A DNA stretch of 64,000 nt. It comes from Acanthosepion lycidas. Lineage: Eukaryota > Mollusca > Cephalopoda > Sepiida > Sepiidae. The translations under genes were made by a program, and so were the position numbers. Shown here piece after piece: positions 46,584-59,866 of the stretch. Each line of letters opens with the position of its first letter. The first letter of the stretch is position 1. The DNA lies in the NCBI GenBank assembly GCA_963932145.1, contig OZ010613.1, forward strand, positions 44,729,841 to 44,793,840, in the 5' to 3' direction. The notes under the pieces were generated by a model that was not told the DNA's origin, did not search any database, and saw only the letters and a list, made by a program, of their open reading frames with translations.

Positions 46584-46600
46584 TTTAAAATTAAGTATAC
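44052..46600. other. Intergenic, unassigned
   Basis: No coding region or element recognised. 45690-45900 has a TATAAAGCACG followed by T-rich sequence that could be part of a worn LTR. GATA and GA repeats lie at 46540-46585. Confidence 0.35.
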
Positions 46601-46650
46601 AGGTTCGTATAGCGTGTAGTGATTACCAACACCTGGTCAGCCAAGAAGAC

Positions 46651-46667
46651 TGCTAGGGGGCGCTGCC
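46651..46667 (+). promoter_or_regulatory. CTCF-like binding motif
   Basis: tgctagggggcgctgcc fits the core of the bilaterian CTCF consensus (CNAGGGGGCGCT). It lies between FBXL4 and IGF2BP, at the left edge of the transposon-poor zone. Binding is inferred from the motif alone. Confidence 0.45.
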
Positions 46668-46907
46668 TAAGACTTTAGCGCTTTTCGTTCTAGAGTGCGA
46701 GTATCCAGTCTTCTTTTCCGAGGGAACAGTTGCCCAGTCATGTGGGCCATCTCACACATACTACTGCTAACCTTATAAATGTTTTTCTTTACTTTTCACT
46801 TAAAGGTTTTTAACCATACACACAAACATATTTTCTCTCTTCTTGTATTGTTATTCTTTATAGAAAAATATATGTTAAATTCCTCCACCTGTTAAAATTT
46901 CTTCTGA

Positions 46908-47470
46908 TGAATTTGTTGCGCATTTCAATCAACCCTTAACAAAGACAAAAATGTTTAAATATGAAAATATTTTTATTTTCGTGTTTTTTTTTTTTTTACA
47001 ACTAAATCTTTCTTAGCGTTTATGACTGTTAAAGTTCTTACAGACCTTCTTTGTAGTTGCTTGTTAAGATGGAAAAAATGTGGTTTCTTTGCGTGTGAGT
47101 GTGTATGTGAGAAAGAAGAGTCAAGGAAGAAAGTAAAGAAGAATGCGCAATATTGTCTCGTAACTTGGTGAGGAAGATGGGTGAATGAGTAAGGGAATTT
47201 CTTTTACGCTGAGCATTATGAACTGTTGCCGTCTACCTCTCCTTACCGGTTTGTCCGTCTAGAAACTTTGCTTAAATACCATTCAAAGGAATCACAAAGG
47301 ATTTTTTTTATTTATTGTTGGCGGAAACGCAACCCGTTGATTGAAAAATGTTCATTTTCAAAGCATTAATTTATTAACCAGAAGAATGCGCAAGCCTATG
47401 CCCGGGAACCATTTTTTGTCATTTGATGTTCGATTGTCTTGGTGTTTATTTCCATCTTCATTCCAGAAAT
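46908..47470. repeat. LTR-like repeat family C, copy 2
   Basis: Starts TGAATTTGTTGCGC; diverged partner of 43421-44051, without an (ATT)n run and without a clear right end. No target duplication seen. Confidence 0.55.
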
Positions 47471-50400
47471 TTGATTTTTTCGAAAATTATCAAACTAGTT
47501 CATTCATTATACCTGTAGACCTGCATCGCTGCAAGCGCATATTTGTGTAGAATGAATAGACCTCTTTTCAAATCAGTTTTATTTAAGATTCTTTCATATT
47601 TTTACTTGTGCCACAAATGATCTTAGCTTAGTCTCTAGTACAAAGCCACAATTATGGAAGAGAATGAAAGTCACTTGTCTAACTAGTGAACTAATAGGAA
47701 TTGTCGTCCTTTTAAATAATTTTACACTTTTTTTGTAAGTTAAAACTTTTATATTTAAATTTAATTTAATGTGGAGGATGAACTGATTTTTGAATCACTC
47801 ATCACGCATTAAACAGCTTAGCGAAATGATTGTTGAATGTTGTCTAATCAAGTTTTGTGTTCTATTTTCATGGGTGTCTCGTTATTTTGGCCTTGTGCCA
47901 GACCAAGCAAAGCTCGATAAATAAACGTAAGCTTAAATTTATTCTGTGTGCAGGATTTATGAAAGACAAAATTGTGGGAGAGATTTTTTCTTTCCCAAGT
48001 TTAAAATTTTGATCTAGAAGAGTGACATTAAAGTGAATGGACAACGTACCCATTGTCTACTGCCATGAAAATACCTTTTCTTACGAGATTAATTATTTTT
48101 TAATATTAATTATATACAAAATTTTCTGTAAAAATAAATCTATCTAGTGTAGTGGTTTGCCACTGCACTACTGACAATTAAGAAGGCGCGTGTTTGTGTG
48201 CGTGTGTGTGAGTGAGAAAGTGAGAGAAAAAGGGAATGTAATTTTAGGCGGGTAAATCTTTTTCATGTATCTCATATTGAAATGATTTGTTCGATACAGT
48301 CCTCCTTTTATTTAGTACGGTTTTCTTTCACTTAGAAAAGAATAAAAAAATATACTTTATTTGTTTTGGTTGGTTTAAATTAGTCAGCAGAGCTAACCCA
48401 ATATTCAGAAATTATTTTTGACTCTTCAATTTGATTCAAATGATTAATTTTTTTATTTTAAGATTAAAAAAAATGATTACTTTTTTTATTATTTTAGTTG
48501 TGTTTTTAAAAATATATTCGATTTCTTCATTCGTTAAAATTTTAAAAATCTAAATATGTTCATTAAAAGGTTTTTAATTTTTATAACAACGATTGAATTG
48601 AAATAATTGTTCCATCATAAAACATAATTCATGACAAAAATCCAGCAGCCTAAAAGTAAAAGCTATCATTTATCCAAAAATTGGATAAAATTGCAGTCTC
48701 ATAAAAAAAAGAAACAAACTTAACAAATTTAACACTGCAAATTCAAGGAAATTTTAATTTAAATTTTAATGTTAAAAAATTGAAACAATACTTATGTTTT
48801 TACAAGAAAGATCAATTTCTGTCGCGTACTTCACGAGTTTAAAGTTTATAGGCCCGCTCTGTTTCCTATTCATTGTAAAAACAAAAAGTGAATCAATCCA
48901 AGCTATAAAAAACCTTTTTTTTTAACAATGCTACAACACTAACAGTCACTTTTGTATTTGATCATCACTGTTTAAGGAGCCCCAATATGCCAAGACTCGA
49001 CTTTATTTGAAGAAAACCATAAAAGGGTTTTTTTTAAGGATTGCGACAAAAGTAAAACGTAAAAAGATAAAAACAATGTAGAGACGTGCGTAGATACGGA
49101 GAGATGCCGAATTAAGGGCTCAAATAAAGTTTTTATAGATTTGTTCGTGCCCCGAATTTAAAATCGAAGAAAGATCTATTTATTTCTATTGTCTCAATCT
49201 GAAATTAAAATTTGAATTTAAAAGTTCCTTCAATTTTCAATGTTAAATTTAAATTGGTTTCATTTTTTTATACATACTTTCAGTTTTTTATAATTTATGA
49301 GACATGAGGTTTTGTTTAATTTTGGGATAAAAAAATACTGGGTTTTTGACCTGTTCAGTACCTGAACTACTATGGGGCAGGGGTAACATATAAATTTTAA
49401 TTTAATTTTTGATATTCAAGTTTAAACATGAAAAAAAACATGTTATTGTTTTTAGTTACTCCTACCATCCAAAGTCCTACTCGCAATTTTAAAAAACAAT
49501 GCTGGAGTCTTTTTTTTTTCGGTTGTACGAAAAAATATAAGAAAAAGTGATAGAAGAGTAAGATATAAGGTACAGTTTGTTAAGTTTGAAAAAAGTTGCA
49601 AAGATAAAATAACAAAAATTTAACAAAAATAACAGAAGCGTCATTAAAAGAAAAAATTCAAAAGTCACACAAATAATCTTGTATTTTCATTTAAATTTCA
49701 AATAAAATAAAAATAATATTTGAATTTATTCAATGTAAGATTTAATTTTTAGTAATGGAATAAGTAGTAATTTAATATACTGAAATTTATTAAAATATTA
49801 CTGACATTATTTATAAGTAAATTAAATGATTTCATTTAATGCTGAAAATTTCTCGGCTTGGCCAAAATGGGATGATTTTTTTAAAAAAAATATTTGGACA
49901 GGGTGTCGAGCTAAGAACTTTTCAGCCCCCTTTTCGTAGATTATTAATTATTTTATTAAAACATTACTTGTTAAATGAAAACATTGATTATTTTTTCTGC
50001 GAAATGTCTCTACCCAAAAGACAAATTTAGTATTTAATAATGTTTTTTTAGCTTTATTTTTAGTTTAACTTTAGTGTTCTTTCTTTTTCATCCTAACGAG
50101 CCGTAACTTTTTTGTTTCATGATTTTTTCCCAGTCACCCGATTGCAAAATTTGACCGATATTTTTAATAATAAAAACATACATAAAACAAAAACTATTTA
50201 ATTCATCTTGTCAAGTTTTTTTGCTGATTCGTAAATCAGATTTTCTTAATTTACAAGATGTTGATGTTCACTAAATTTATTACTTTAAATTACTTCCCTT
50301 TCATTTCTTGTCAAAAAGATTATCGTTGCTACTGGTTGCTTTCATCCCATTTCTTTTAGCTAAAAAAAAAGCATCAGTTTTTTCCCCTGAACTGAAAAAC

Positions 50401-51959
50401 ATTTCTTGGTATTATTTATTTTATTTTTAATAAAAAAAAAAAAAAAAAATACTACACAAATATAAATCTCAGCCAATTATTTTAAATAATGTTTTAGTTA
50501 ACAATTTTCAAAATTTAAGAAAAATTCTTCTTCATTCACGCGGCAGATAAAAATTTTAAATTAAAATTTTGAATCTTACTGATTGGTAATGTCTCAGTCT
50601 ACACAACTGTATTGTTTTTTTTGTTGTTTTTTTTTTAAATCCAAATTCAATAATGTAAAAATTAGAAAAATATTTTTTCTTCGTAATTTTCAGTGTTAAA
50701 CCGTCATTTTTGCAATTAATACCAGTTGTGAGTTCGAGTTTTCTGTTTTAGGAGTAAGAAGAGCCAAAAAAAATGTTTTTGTCGAAGTAGGTTTTTTTTA
50801 ACGAATTAATTTGTGTATTTTATTAGGTAGCAAAATTATTAAAATGTTTAACTAAAGAAAGAGCAAAATAAAACAAAAAAAAATGTAATTCAATGACCAT
50901 TTATTCGATTGTGTGAAGAACCTTCTGTAGATATCATTTTTTTTTTACCCCAATTGAAGACAAGAATTTTATAAATCATTTTAACAACCTTCTGGGTTTA
51001 ATTTTTTGTTGCTTTCTTGTTCATTACTTATTTTAATAAAATATTTATGATTATTGACTTATAATTGAAATAATAAGTGAGATTCACAAACATATCAGTA
51101 TTATTTTTTGTTTTTGAGCAGAAAAAATATGTAATCTAATAAATAAATACAACTTATGCACTCCGTTTCATGACTTTTTTTATTCACTCTTTTCTTTTTG
51201 CAACCCATTTCCCTTTTTTCGATGACGTCGAGCGATTGGTCCTGCTTTCTTAAGTTAGTTACCATTTCTGTAAACGATTCCCTTTTCGAGAAAATAATTA
51301 CATGAATTTTTTCATCCATAATTCATCGTAAAATAAATAAAACTTTCTAATTATAAAACAGAAATTATTTTTCTTCGTCAGCTGAAACTTTTTTAGTTTT
51401 TTTCTATAACGAGTTTCTGGAAAGTTGGCAACTTAATTTTGTTTGAAACTATTTTTAAAAATTGTTTTTTTACAATTTGTATTTTATAATTCATTTTTAT
51501 TATTTTAATTTATATATTAAAAATATTCACAAATCTGTTTTTTTCTTCCAAGTAAGATTTACTTTCAATTCTTTTTCGAAAACTTTTTTTTGTTTTCTTC
51601 ATGACAACGGAAATTTGAACATTTAAATAAGAGTTAAATTTATTATTTTAATTTTTTATGACAGCAGCGGGGTAAGCTCAAAGCTTTTATGCAAAAAGAA
51701 AAAAATAAAAGTTTAAAAAATCCATTTCTATTTTTGCGCAAAGCTCCCCCTTTCAGTGCATCACATGCGTTCACCTCCCCTTCACAGAGTCCACGTGGAC
51801 ATGTGGGAAAACCGGTAACTGGAAAGAAGTTGTAAAACATTGACGTATTGTTCAAGTGATATTTAATGAAGTAGGTTTATTATTTCAATCAATGTTCTGT
51901 TAGTACGCATTGGCTTTAACTTTAGGAAAGCTTGTGATGGAGTTTTCAAATGAAATAAA
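47471..51959. other. Transposon-poor AT-rich upstream region
   Basis: About 4.5 kb with no recognisable transposon, SINE or coding exon. It is rich in short A and T runs and lies upstream of the IGF2BP first exon, so it may hold regulatory sequence, but I see no defined site. Confidence 0.4.
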
Positions 51960-52453
51960 CAAAACGGTATTCAGTTGCGACAAGCGGCCGCCATAGCTAA
52001 CCACGTGGTAAGAGGGAGTGATGGAACGTGAGAGACGAGTGCATTTAATTCGGCCTGAAAAAGGGGGTGAAAGCACGCAACAGATGCTTGCCTTTTGCGT
52101 ATGACAGGTTATAATTTTATTGGGGCTAGAATATCTGCACGACGAAACGTTGTAATATTTTAATAAATTATCTAAAAATGTAGTTTTGTTATAAATTCGA
52201 ATGTCATTTTTTTTTTATACCATCCCGAAACACGCTGTCCACCCCTCGTACTTTGCTAAGGCCGACAAACAAACGTATCACTGCGCTTTCTACATACGAC
52301 TTTTTTTTTCTGTTGTCAGAATTTTTTTTTTTTTATTTATTTTAATATAGTATCAGTGCTTTAGTTACTGCAAAGGTGTGTTTTGTTGGCTTTTTCTTTC
52401 TTTCCGAGTGTATCAAACTTTGAAGTTTTCTCTTTGCTGGCTGCAGCTGGGAT
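51960..52453 (+). promoter_or_regulatory. Probable IGF2BP promoter and 5' UTR
   Basis: Locally CpG-richer sequence includes GCGGCCGC (51984-51991), a YY1-like gccgccat and a perfect E-box palindrome CCACGTGG (52001-52008), about 450 bases before the start codon. The last bases before the ATG (a pyrimidine stretch then ggctgcag, 52439-52446) could be a 3' splice site, in which case the 5' UTR begins in an upstream non-coding exon. No start site can be fixed. Confidence 0.4.
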
Positions 52454-52625
52454 ATGTTTAAACTGTATGTAGGCAATTTGCCGCCTGACATCACCGATGG
52501 AAGTCTGTATAGTTTGTTCCAGGATCACGGTATAGACACCAGTCACGTCTTGCTCAAGACCAACTACGCTTTTGTCGACTGTCCCGACCAGATTAACGTG
52601 GACAAAGCAATTGCTAAATTCAACG
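52454..52625 (+). CDS. IGF2BP: IGF2BP/Imp first coding exon (RRM1, partial)
   Basis: 172 bases: 57 codons plus one base, ending at G|GTAAGA. The product begins MFKLYVGNLPPDITDGSLYS; RNP2 is LYVGNL (residues 4-9) and RNP1 is YAFVDCPD (38-45), followed by KAIAKFNG. YAFVDCPD and KLY.GNL at the extreme N-terminus are diagnostic of RRM1 of IGF2BP1-3 and Drosophila Imp, and the phase-1 donor falls in the glycine that aligns with Gly59 of human IGF2BP1. The family (about 580 residues, two RRMs, four KH domains) binds mRNAs in the cytoplasm and controls their stability, translation and localisation. Reading on without splicing hits a stop after four codons. The gene is divergent from FBXL4; which paralogue it is cannot be said. 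Confidence 0.92.
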
Positions 52626-53370
52626 GTAAGACGAATCATTAATGGCAAATTCTCCTTGAATTTTATAATGACTGAGTGTCTAATCAACTATTTTGCCCCA
52701 AAGAAAAAAAATAACACCCGAAAGATTTTTGTTGCTTAGGTAAGCGCCGGCATGGACAGACGGTGTTTCAAAATGGCCGGTGAGTGGAGCCGTACTTCGA
52801 GGGTTGAGGGAAAGAGTTTTAAAAAAAGTTGCTCTTTTGCTTAGTTATTCTTATTATTTACTGTCAAGGTGAACTTCTATACTTGCAGTATATGGGTACA
52901 GATGTACGTATAGAAACGTGTACATGTAGGTATTTGGCTTATTTTTTAAATATGAGCTATAAATGATGGGCGGGCCTCTGCTTTTCTTATCCTCATCCAA
53001 GGTGAACCTCTTGGGTCGGGTACATGACTCTTTATATCCTCCAACTCTTAAGTAATCTTAACCTAGTCCACTTTTTCGTTAGTTAAAAAAAAATCATTAA
53101 ACTTCAAAATGATAATTGATTTAAAGTGTTTTTTAAAACTTTCATTTTCTTTTCTGTAAGTCGTCTCGTTTGTTCAAAAAAACATGGAAATTTATTTTAT
53201 TTTTATGAAATAAACGAAAGTCTACACAACGATATAAAAATTACTTTAAAAATCCATTTTTTTTTTTTTTTTTTTTTTTTTTTGTTTAGGTATCTGTAAA
53301 AAGTTTTAACTTGAAAGTTAATTTTTTTTTTTTTTTTTTTTTACCGCCTGACTTTAAACACCTACAGGTG

Positions 53371-53401
<31 letters not shown>

Positions 53402-53481
53402 CTATTTTTCATAATTTAATCGAAATTAAACTATAGTTGCTAAATAAACATTAAAAAAAAAAAAAAAAATGAACTTCCTAA

Positions 53482-53516
<35 letters not shown>

Positions 53517-56500
53517 TCACAGATGACAAATTTCTTACGTTGACTTGATGAATAGCAGGTTTCTTACTTTTTCATCTTCACTTTAAAAATAAAGCAAATT
53601 CATCATTTAGGTTCCAAAAAGTAGTTTTTCATCTTTAAATTATAAAGAATTTCGCTGAATTTTTTTCTGGAATGTTATAAAGTAAACTAACGACAAAGAA
53701 AATGGCATTTTGGTAAGAAGACATTGTGTGTTTTCGCAATAAAACGTACTCTCTAGTCTATACTTTTAAAAATCTACAATTGTATTTTACTTGTGTATGA
53801 AAACAAACAAAAAAAATTAGTTACTACTAGTAACTAAACTTACGTGAAATTACCTTTTTAATGATGCAAAAAAAAAAAAATACATGTAAAACTTAGGTTT
53901 ACTTCGAAATTGAACTAAAAAATTTAAGCCCTTTATTTTTATCGACTAATTCTCAAGTTGTCACCATTTCTCTGAAAGTTTTTCAATCCCCGCCCTCCCT
54001 TGACGTTTTCTTGAAAACTGCTTCTTACCCTTTATGATAAGTGATGGCAATCATAAAAAAAAAATAGCGAAAAAAGAGCTGAATGCAGCTCTTATTTTTC
54101 ATTATTTCTGATTAATTAACATTTTGTCAGAAAAAGTAAAAAAAATTCTCTTCAACTGGCGAAAAATATTTCCCAAAGGACTTTTTTTTTTTTTTTTTTT
54201 TTTTCCTTTTTCCTTTTTCTTCTTCGTGTCGGAATCAACTCTAATCAGGTCACATGTTTTCGGCCACCCACAATGAAATATTTGACAATATGTATTGTAA
54301 CTTGTCAGATATCTTCCCGACTTTTTTTTTCTTCCCGTAATTCATTCTTTACTTTCGGAATAGCTGCTCAGGAATTTAGGGGAAACTCCCTTGACGCCAT
54401 ATTGACCTGATATTTATTTACTATTATTATTGTTGTAATAATTATTTCCTTTCGACTCTGCTTTTTGTTTTGTTTTTCTTTCAGTTTTTTTTTTTTCTTT
54501 CCTTAAATTTCATGACTTTCACTGTGCAGTTTTTTTTTTTTTTAATCTATTTGTCCTATTTTTCTCAGTTCGAGTTGGACAAATTTCATGGAAATAACTA
54601 GGATTCCCAGTTAACTAGTATTATTAACAAATTGTGTAGGGTACACCGTAACCCCCTCAGAAGTGTTGGTTAAAAAAAACGTTGACCAAAAAAATCCTAT
54701 TCCGTTTTTTGTCCCATGCCGTAAACAAAACATCAAACGTGCTTAATTAAATTTTAGAATCTTAGTTGTTTCAATCATTTGTGTAGTGCACACTTGGCAC
54801 ATGGCGTAAATTTATTGAAGGAAAATCGTACATTATTTTTTCGTTTAGTAATTTTGAGAAGCTATCATACGAAGTTGTTTATACTTCTTGAAGAACCCCT
54901 CCCACTGATCATGCACACTTCACCGAGTTAACGAAACTCCGTCAAGTAGGAGAAAAAATGTTTCTTCCGTTAAAATTTCATTTCGTCTTCTTAGTTGATC
55001 TTGTATTCCACTCCGAATTCTCCCAGGATCCCATGTTGTTAGCCCACAAAAATAAAAGCAAAAATTTGCGTAAAACTCTTTCCAGTAAGTAACAGAATAC
55101 TTGTTTCAGTTTCTCATTTCTTCACAGGTGTATTCAGATTTAAGTTAAATTTTAATTCACATAATTTGAAGTCTTTACCTCCTAGTAAAAATAAATAAAT
55201 AAATAAAATAAAAATAGACTTTTTTTTGGTACTTGGAAACTTCGTTTCTCGCTTAAGGGGTTGTGGGGAGAGGGCTTCGTACTATTTTTAGTCGTTCTAA
55301 ATTTGACCAGGTATTTCACAACTTCTTGACTAATAAATTCCCTCCTTTACTTTCATTTTACAAGAGTTTAGATTGTTAGTCTGGACAATTAAAAAAAATG
55401 TTTTGAGACTAAGGCCAACTTGTTAAAGACTTTATTATTACACCTGGCTTCTTATTGGTTAAATTAAATTCGTATTATTATGTTTAGTAAGGAATTCCAA
55501 AACTTTTTAACCCGTTTTCCCAGGAGGTAATCCATTATTATCCGATTAGTGGTGTATTTTTCAAAGATTTTCCAATTTTGATGTCTCAACAAAATTCACT
55601 TAAATTTTCTGGGTAAAAAAAAACAAATTGAAAGTTTGTATTCAATTCCATTACTAATTATCTTTTTCTTGCATTAGGATTCTATATCTTTCTCTCCCAC
55701 CTGTTGTAATCTTATCTGGAACTCTCAACATCAACTAAAACTTTTCTTTTTCATATTGTGATGATTTTTTTTTTTTTTTTGAAAAAACGAATTAACTGTT
55801 AAACCTTACTAGTATTTTAAACTAGTCACACACGAGTTAATGAAATTTAGCAAATGAAGACAGTTTTTTGAGATGTAACCTTAAAAATTAAACTTTCATT
55901 GATAAACATTTAAAACTCCAATCACTACTTTTTTAAAAAGTTACGAACATTGGAAAGTTCGTGACGTCACAATGAGGCACTTTTTTTTTTTGTATTTATT
56001 AAGCGTGTTTCAAATTAGATTGATTACAAACTTTCATTGTCAATGAAAATGTTTGAATTTCGTTACTGAAGTCATGCTGGGATATTTTATTCTAACTTAT
56101 TTTTATCTTCATGTGAATGGGATGTCATTATTGTGTAACGTCACCACATTGTTTTGGGGCCAAAGCTTTACACTCGCAAGAATAAACAGATGAGTCATGA
56201 TATACTATTATTGTCCTTTTTTTTAACACTTTCAGAAAACTTAACTTTTTGAAACATTTTAGTTCATATTATATTTTTATTAACGGCTCTATTTTGTTTG
56301 ACCTCCCCCTCCAAAAAAAAAAAAAAAAAAAAAAAATGATTGAAATTCTCTTAGGACTTCTCTTAAATAAACCTTACAAAAAGAATTTCTCAATTTCATA
56401 AACATTATGATTAAAAAAAAAATATATATATAATTTTTTTTTTTTTTTTTTTAAAGTCTTGAAAGTTTCATTTAAATCAATCTGGTTTTAATTTTTTTAT

Positions 56501-57629
56501 TTTTTGTAAAAATTCCTAAATGTTTTTTACTCCCCAAAAAACACTCACTGACCATGATTTTGTTTGATGATTCATTTGATTTGACGGTTCTTAAAAAAAA
56601 AAAAAAAAAAAAATGTGACATCAAGTATTTTTTAAGTATATTTCAGTATTTATCTTAAAAAAAAAAAAAACAACTCTGAATTAGCTTTCTTTAACCATTG
56701 TGCATTTATTCATTTTCATAAGTTGTATTTATTTTCTTTATTCTTTTTTTTTTAAAGAGCACTAAACAGACTACTTCACTCATATAAAAAAAAAAAATAA
56801 TTTTTATTTTATTTTTTTTTTAAATAATTTCTTTGGATAAGCATTCTTCAGGACTTCATTAGCCTGTGACACTTGTCAGAATCAAAAATATTGATTAGTT
56901 ATCAGATCCTGTTCATACATTGTAAAATTGAACCCTGACTGAAGAATTGTTGGGAAACACTGCTTCAATCATTGATATCTGCATTTCAGGTTTTTTCTTT
57001 TATAAAAATTTTTTTTTTTTTTTTTTTACAGAAACAAATGAATATAAATTTTCAAACGTTGTTAGAATTCAGTTGCACTGGAGTTGTCTCTATCAGAATT
57101 GTGGATGCCTTCAAAGAGAAATGCCTCTTTTGTGCAAAGTCAGTGGCTGCCCAGCAACTCCAAAAAATAATAAGCAATTTTTTTTTTTTTTTTTTTGCAG
57201 TTCAGCAAATTATTTCATTATATTTACCATTCCAAAAATGGAGTGCTTCTCAAGATTTACATTTAAAAACTCACAAAATAACACAACAAGCTTGTTTTTA
57301 ATTTTTAAAAATAAAGCTAATAGATTAAAATATATTACCAATAAAGAAAATACATTGTATATCAAAGTTTATATATATAATTTTTTTTTTCTTTTGTTTG
57401 CATTTATTGACAGCCTAAATTTAGGGGGCTTATAATTAAAAATTACTTGATGAATACAACTTGAATGCCTTTATTTTTTAACTACCCAGTAATCTTAGGC
57501 ATTTTAAATATTCTAAGCAATTTTGCTGAATTTTAGTTACTTTGGTTTCATAGCTTTACTTGAGAACATGCTTGTTGACGAAATGTTAGAAAATTAGCAA
57601 TAAATTTTAAATTTACTATACTTAACCGC

Positions 57630-57661
<32 letters not shown>

Positions 57662-59866
57662 TGTGTATGAACATCTATATTTACAAAAATCAATACAATT
57701 GTACACATAAAATATTAAAAAAATTTTCTTCCTGCCCTCTCTCAAAGTGTATTTTACACAGGATTTTTAGTATAAAAGTAAAATTTTTCTGGTGTTACCT
57801 ATCTCTACATGTAAGAATTTTCTAACACTGTATGCCAGTCACTGCCACATGTTTGGTTCTCATTTGCATTCCTTTTAGCAATTAAGTAGCTCAATTATGG
57901 TGAACCTCAAGTATTGGTATTTTACTTGTTACATTTAGAAAGGCTTATTTTATAACAATGTCAGTAGACAAGAGTTTATATAATTGACCCAACATTTGAT
58001 CCCTACTTTTCCCTGTCCCAGTCTTCTTGAAATATACACCTTTTGACAAGTGTTTAGATAACACTATATTATAACAGCTAATTGGCTAATAATTTTAAGC
58101 ATAAAGATTTACTTTTGAACCTTTTCCTGATAATATTTACCTTAAAGTTGAGTAGTATGGATTTTTCTCCACCATTCACAATCAATATCTCTTGCCTGTT
58201 AAATAATGGTATCCCTTTAATCAACTTTTTTTTCCCCTCCCCTCTCTACCCATTTGAATCTTGCTAGGCAAGGGAGATAGCTTTATACATCTTTTGACTA
58301 TCAATGAACATAAGTTTATGGGAAGTCAGCAATAAACATATTTTAACCTTCCTACCTGTAACCAATTTTTAAAGATTTAAATTGGTCTTTCCCTGATTCC
58401 AGTATGTTGCTTTTTTTTTTTTTTTTTTTTTTTTTTTATCTCTCAATAATTTAACCCATTTTGAGTTAATTGCTTGGTTTATTGTAATGGCTATTAAGTC
58501 TTGTTGACCATTTCTCATGGAGTGTGTTCAGTTCTCACAGGTACTCCAGTATTGTTGATTTTGTGATCAGATTAGTTTAGTAAATAAATCTTGGTATATT
58601 CTATTTGTTCCTTCATTTGTGTTTCCGCTTTAGTTGTCAATATAGGAAATAAACCAGTTTTATTTTATAACTACGCTAAAAAAATGAATTTTTTTTTTTT
58701 TTTTTTTTATATAATGCAATTCATATGCTGACATCATTAATTTTTACTGGCAAAATGAATCTTCTGCTTATCAGATAACTTATCAGAATATATTAAAATG
58801 CATGTATTTGAGGAGAAAAGGCTAGTTATTATTTGTGTTTTTTTGGCACATTTAGGAATGAGGCAATTGCTTAATTATTGGGCAAATGAATAAAAAAAAA
58901 TTTCAAGTAGTGGTGTGAAAAACTAGTGCTTTTAATTTACAAATTGTCTAGTATTGTGTTCCATGTTAAGACCTTGCTGCTCATAAAATTGTATTGTGCC
59001 AATTAAGCTACCATATTGAACTAAAAAAAAAAAAGCTTCAAATGATCATGACTTGCATGTCTCGTGGCAGTCGGGCAGAAACTTTTGACTTGTAATTAAT
59101 GAAATAAATTGCATAGTCATTGGACTTTTTGATCTTCAATAACCCCTAAAAATCAAGTTTGTGACACTTTATCTTCCAAATGTGTTGGGAGAACTTTTTA
59201 ACATCTAGGGGTTCAATCTTTTTGGGTCATCACATGGGAAATTTTTTCACCACCCACCTGTGTAGTAAATAGTCAAAGGCATACCAAAAATTTTTTTTGT
59301 AAAAAGTTTGTTACTAGTTCATAAACTGACTTTATGTACTATTAAAAATATGAAAATATTAAAGAACAAATGAAAGTAAACTTGACCATCGAAAACTATA
59401 TCTCCTTTAGTTGCAAGTGTTGACAAAAATATATATATATATATATTCTCTCTCTCGAACTGTTTGAATGTTAATGACCCTTCTGAAAACCTATAGGAAA
59501 TATTCATTGTTTGCTGGGATAAAGTGATCAAGTTATTCCCATTTAGCCTCCTGTTTGTTTTTTTAATTACAGGTCCTTTTTACATAAACATCAAAAAAAA
59601 AAACTGTTAAGTGGCTCCTCAGCTTCTCAACGGTTCAAACCACCAGTATTAATGTGATTTGAAGTTTTGATAACTTAAAATGTTAAGATTTAAGTAGCAT
59701 TCCTTCTACCTTAAGGGTGACTGATGGGTAACCTTGCAATAAATATACAGCCTTTTTGTGAGTATGTGAACATTGTTCTAATTATACTGACCTCATTAAC
59801 TCTGAATTGTGTCATTGTCTTAGACCATTATCATATTTTAGAATTTCAATCTTTTATATGAAGATT
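52626..59866 (+). other. IGF2BP first intron, homopolymer-rich
   Basis: Begins with GTAAGA. It is very AT-rich with many long poly(T) and some poly(A) runs of 15-30 bases (for example 53259-53283, 53372-53401, 53482-53513, 54181-54204, 56317-56335, 58411-58437). No exon for the rest of RRM1 was found, and almost no transposon is recognisable. A possible exon-like island lies at 57031-57138. Confidence 0.6.

Noticed and set aside
52361..52687. 108-codon minus-strand open frame over the IGF2BP exon
   Set aside because: It is the antisense of the RRM1 exon and shows no domain.
56947..57435. 162-codon plus-strand open frame
   Set aside because: Largely Phe and Lys from poly(T) and poly(A) runs; only the short exon-like island inside deserves a second look.
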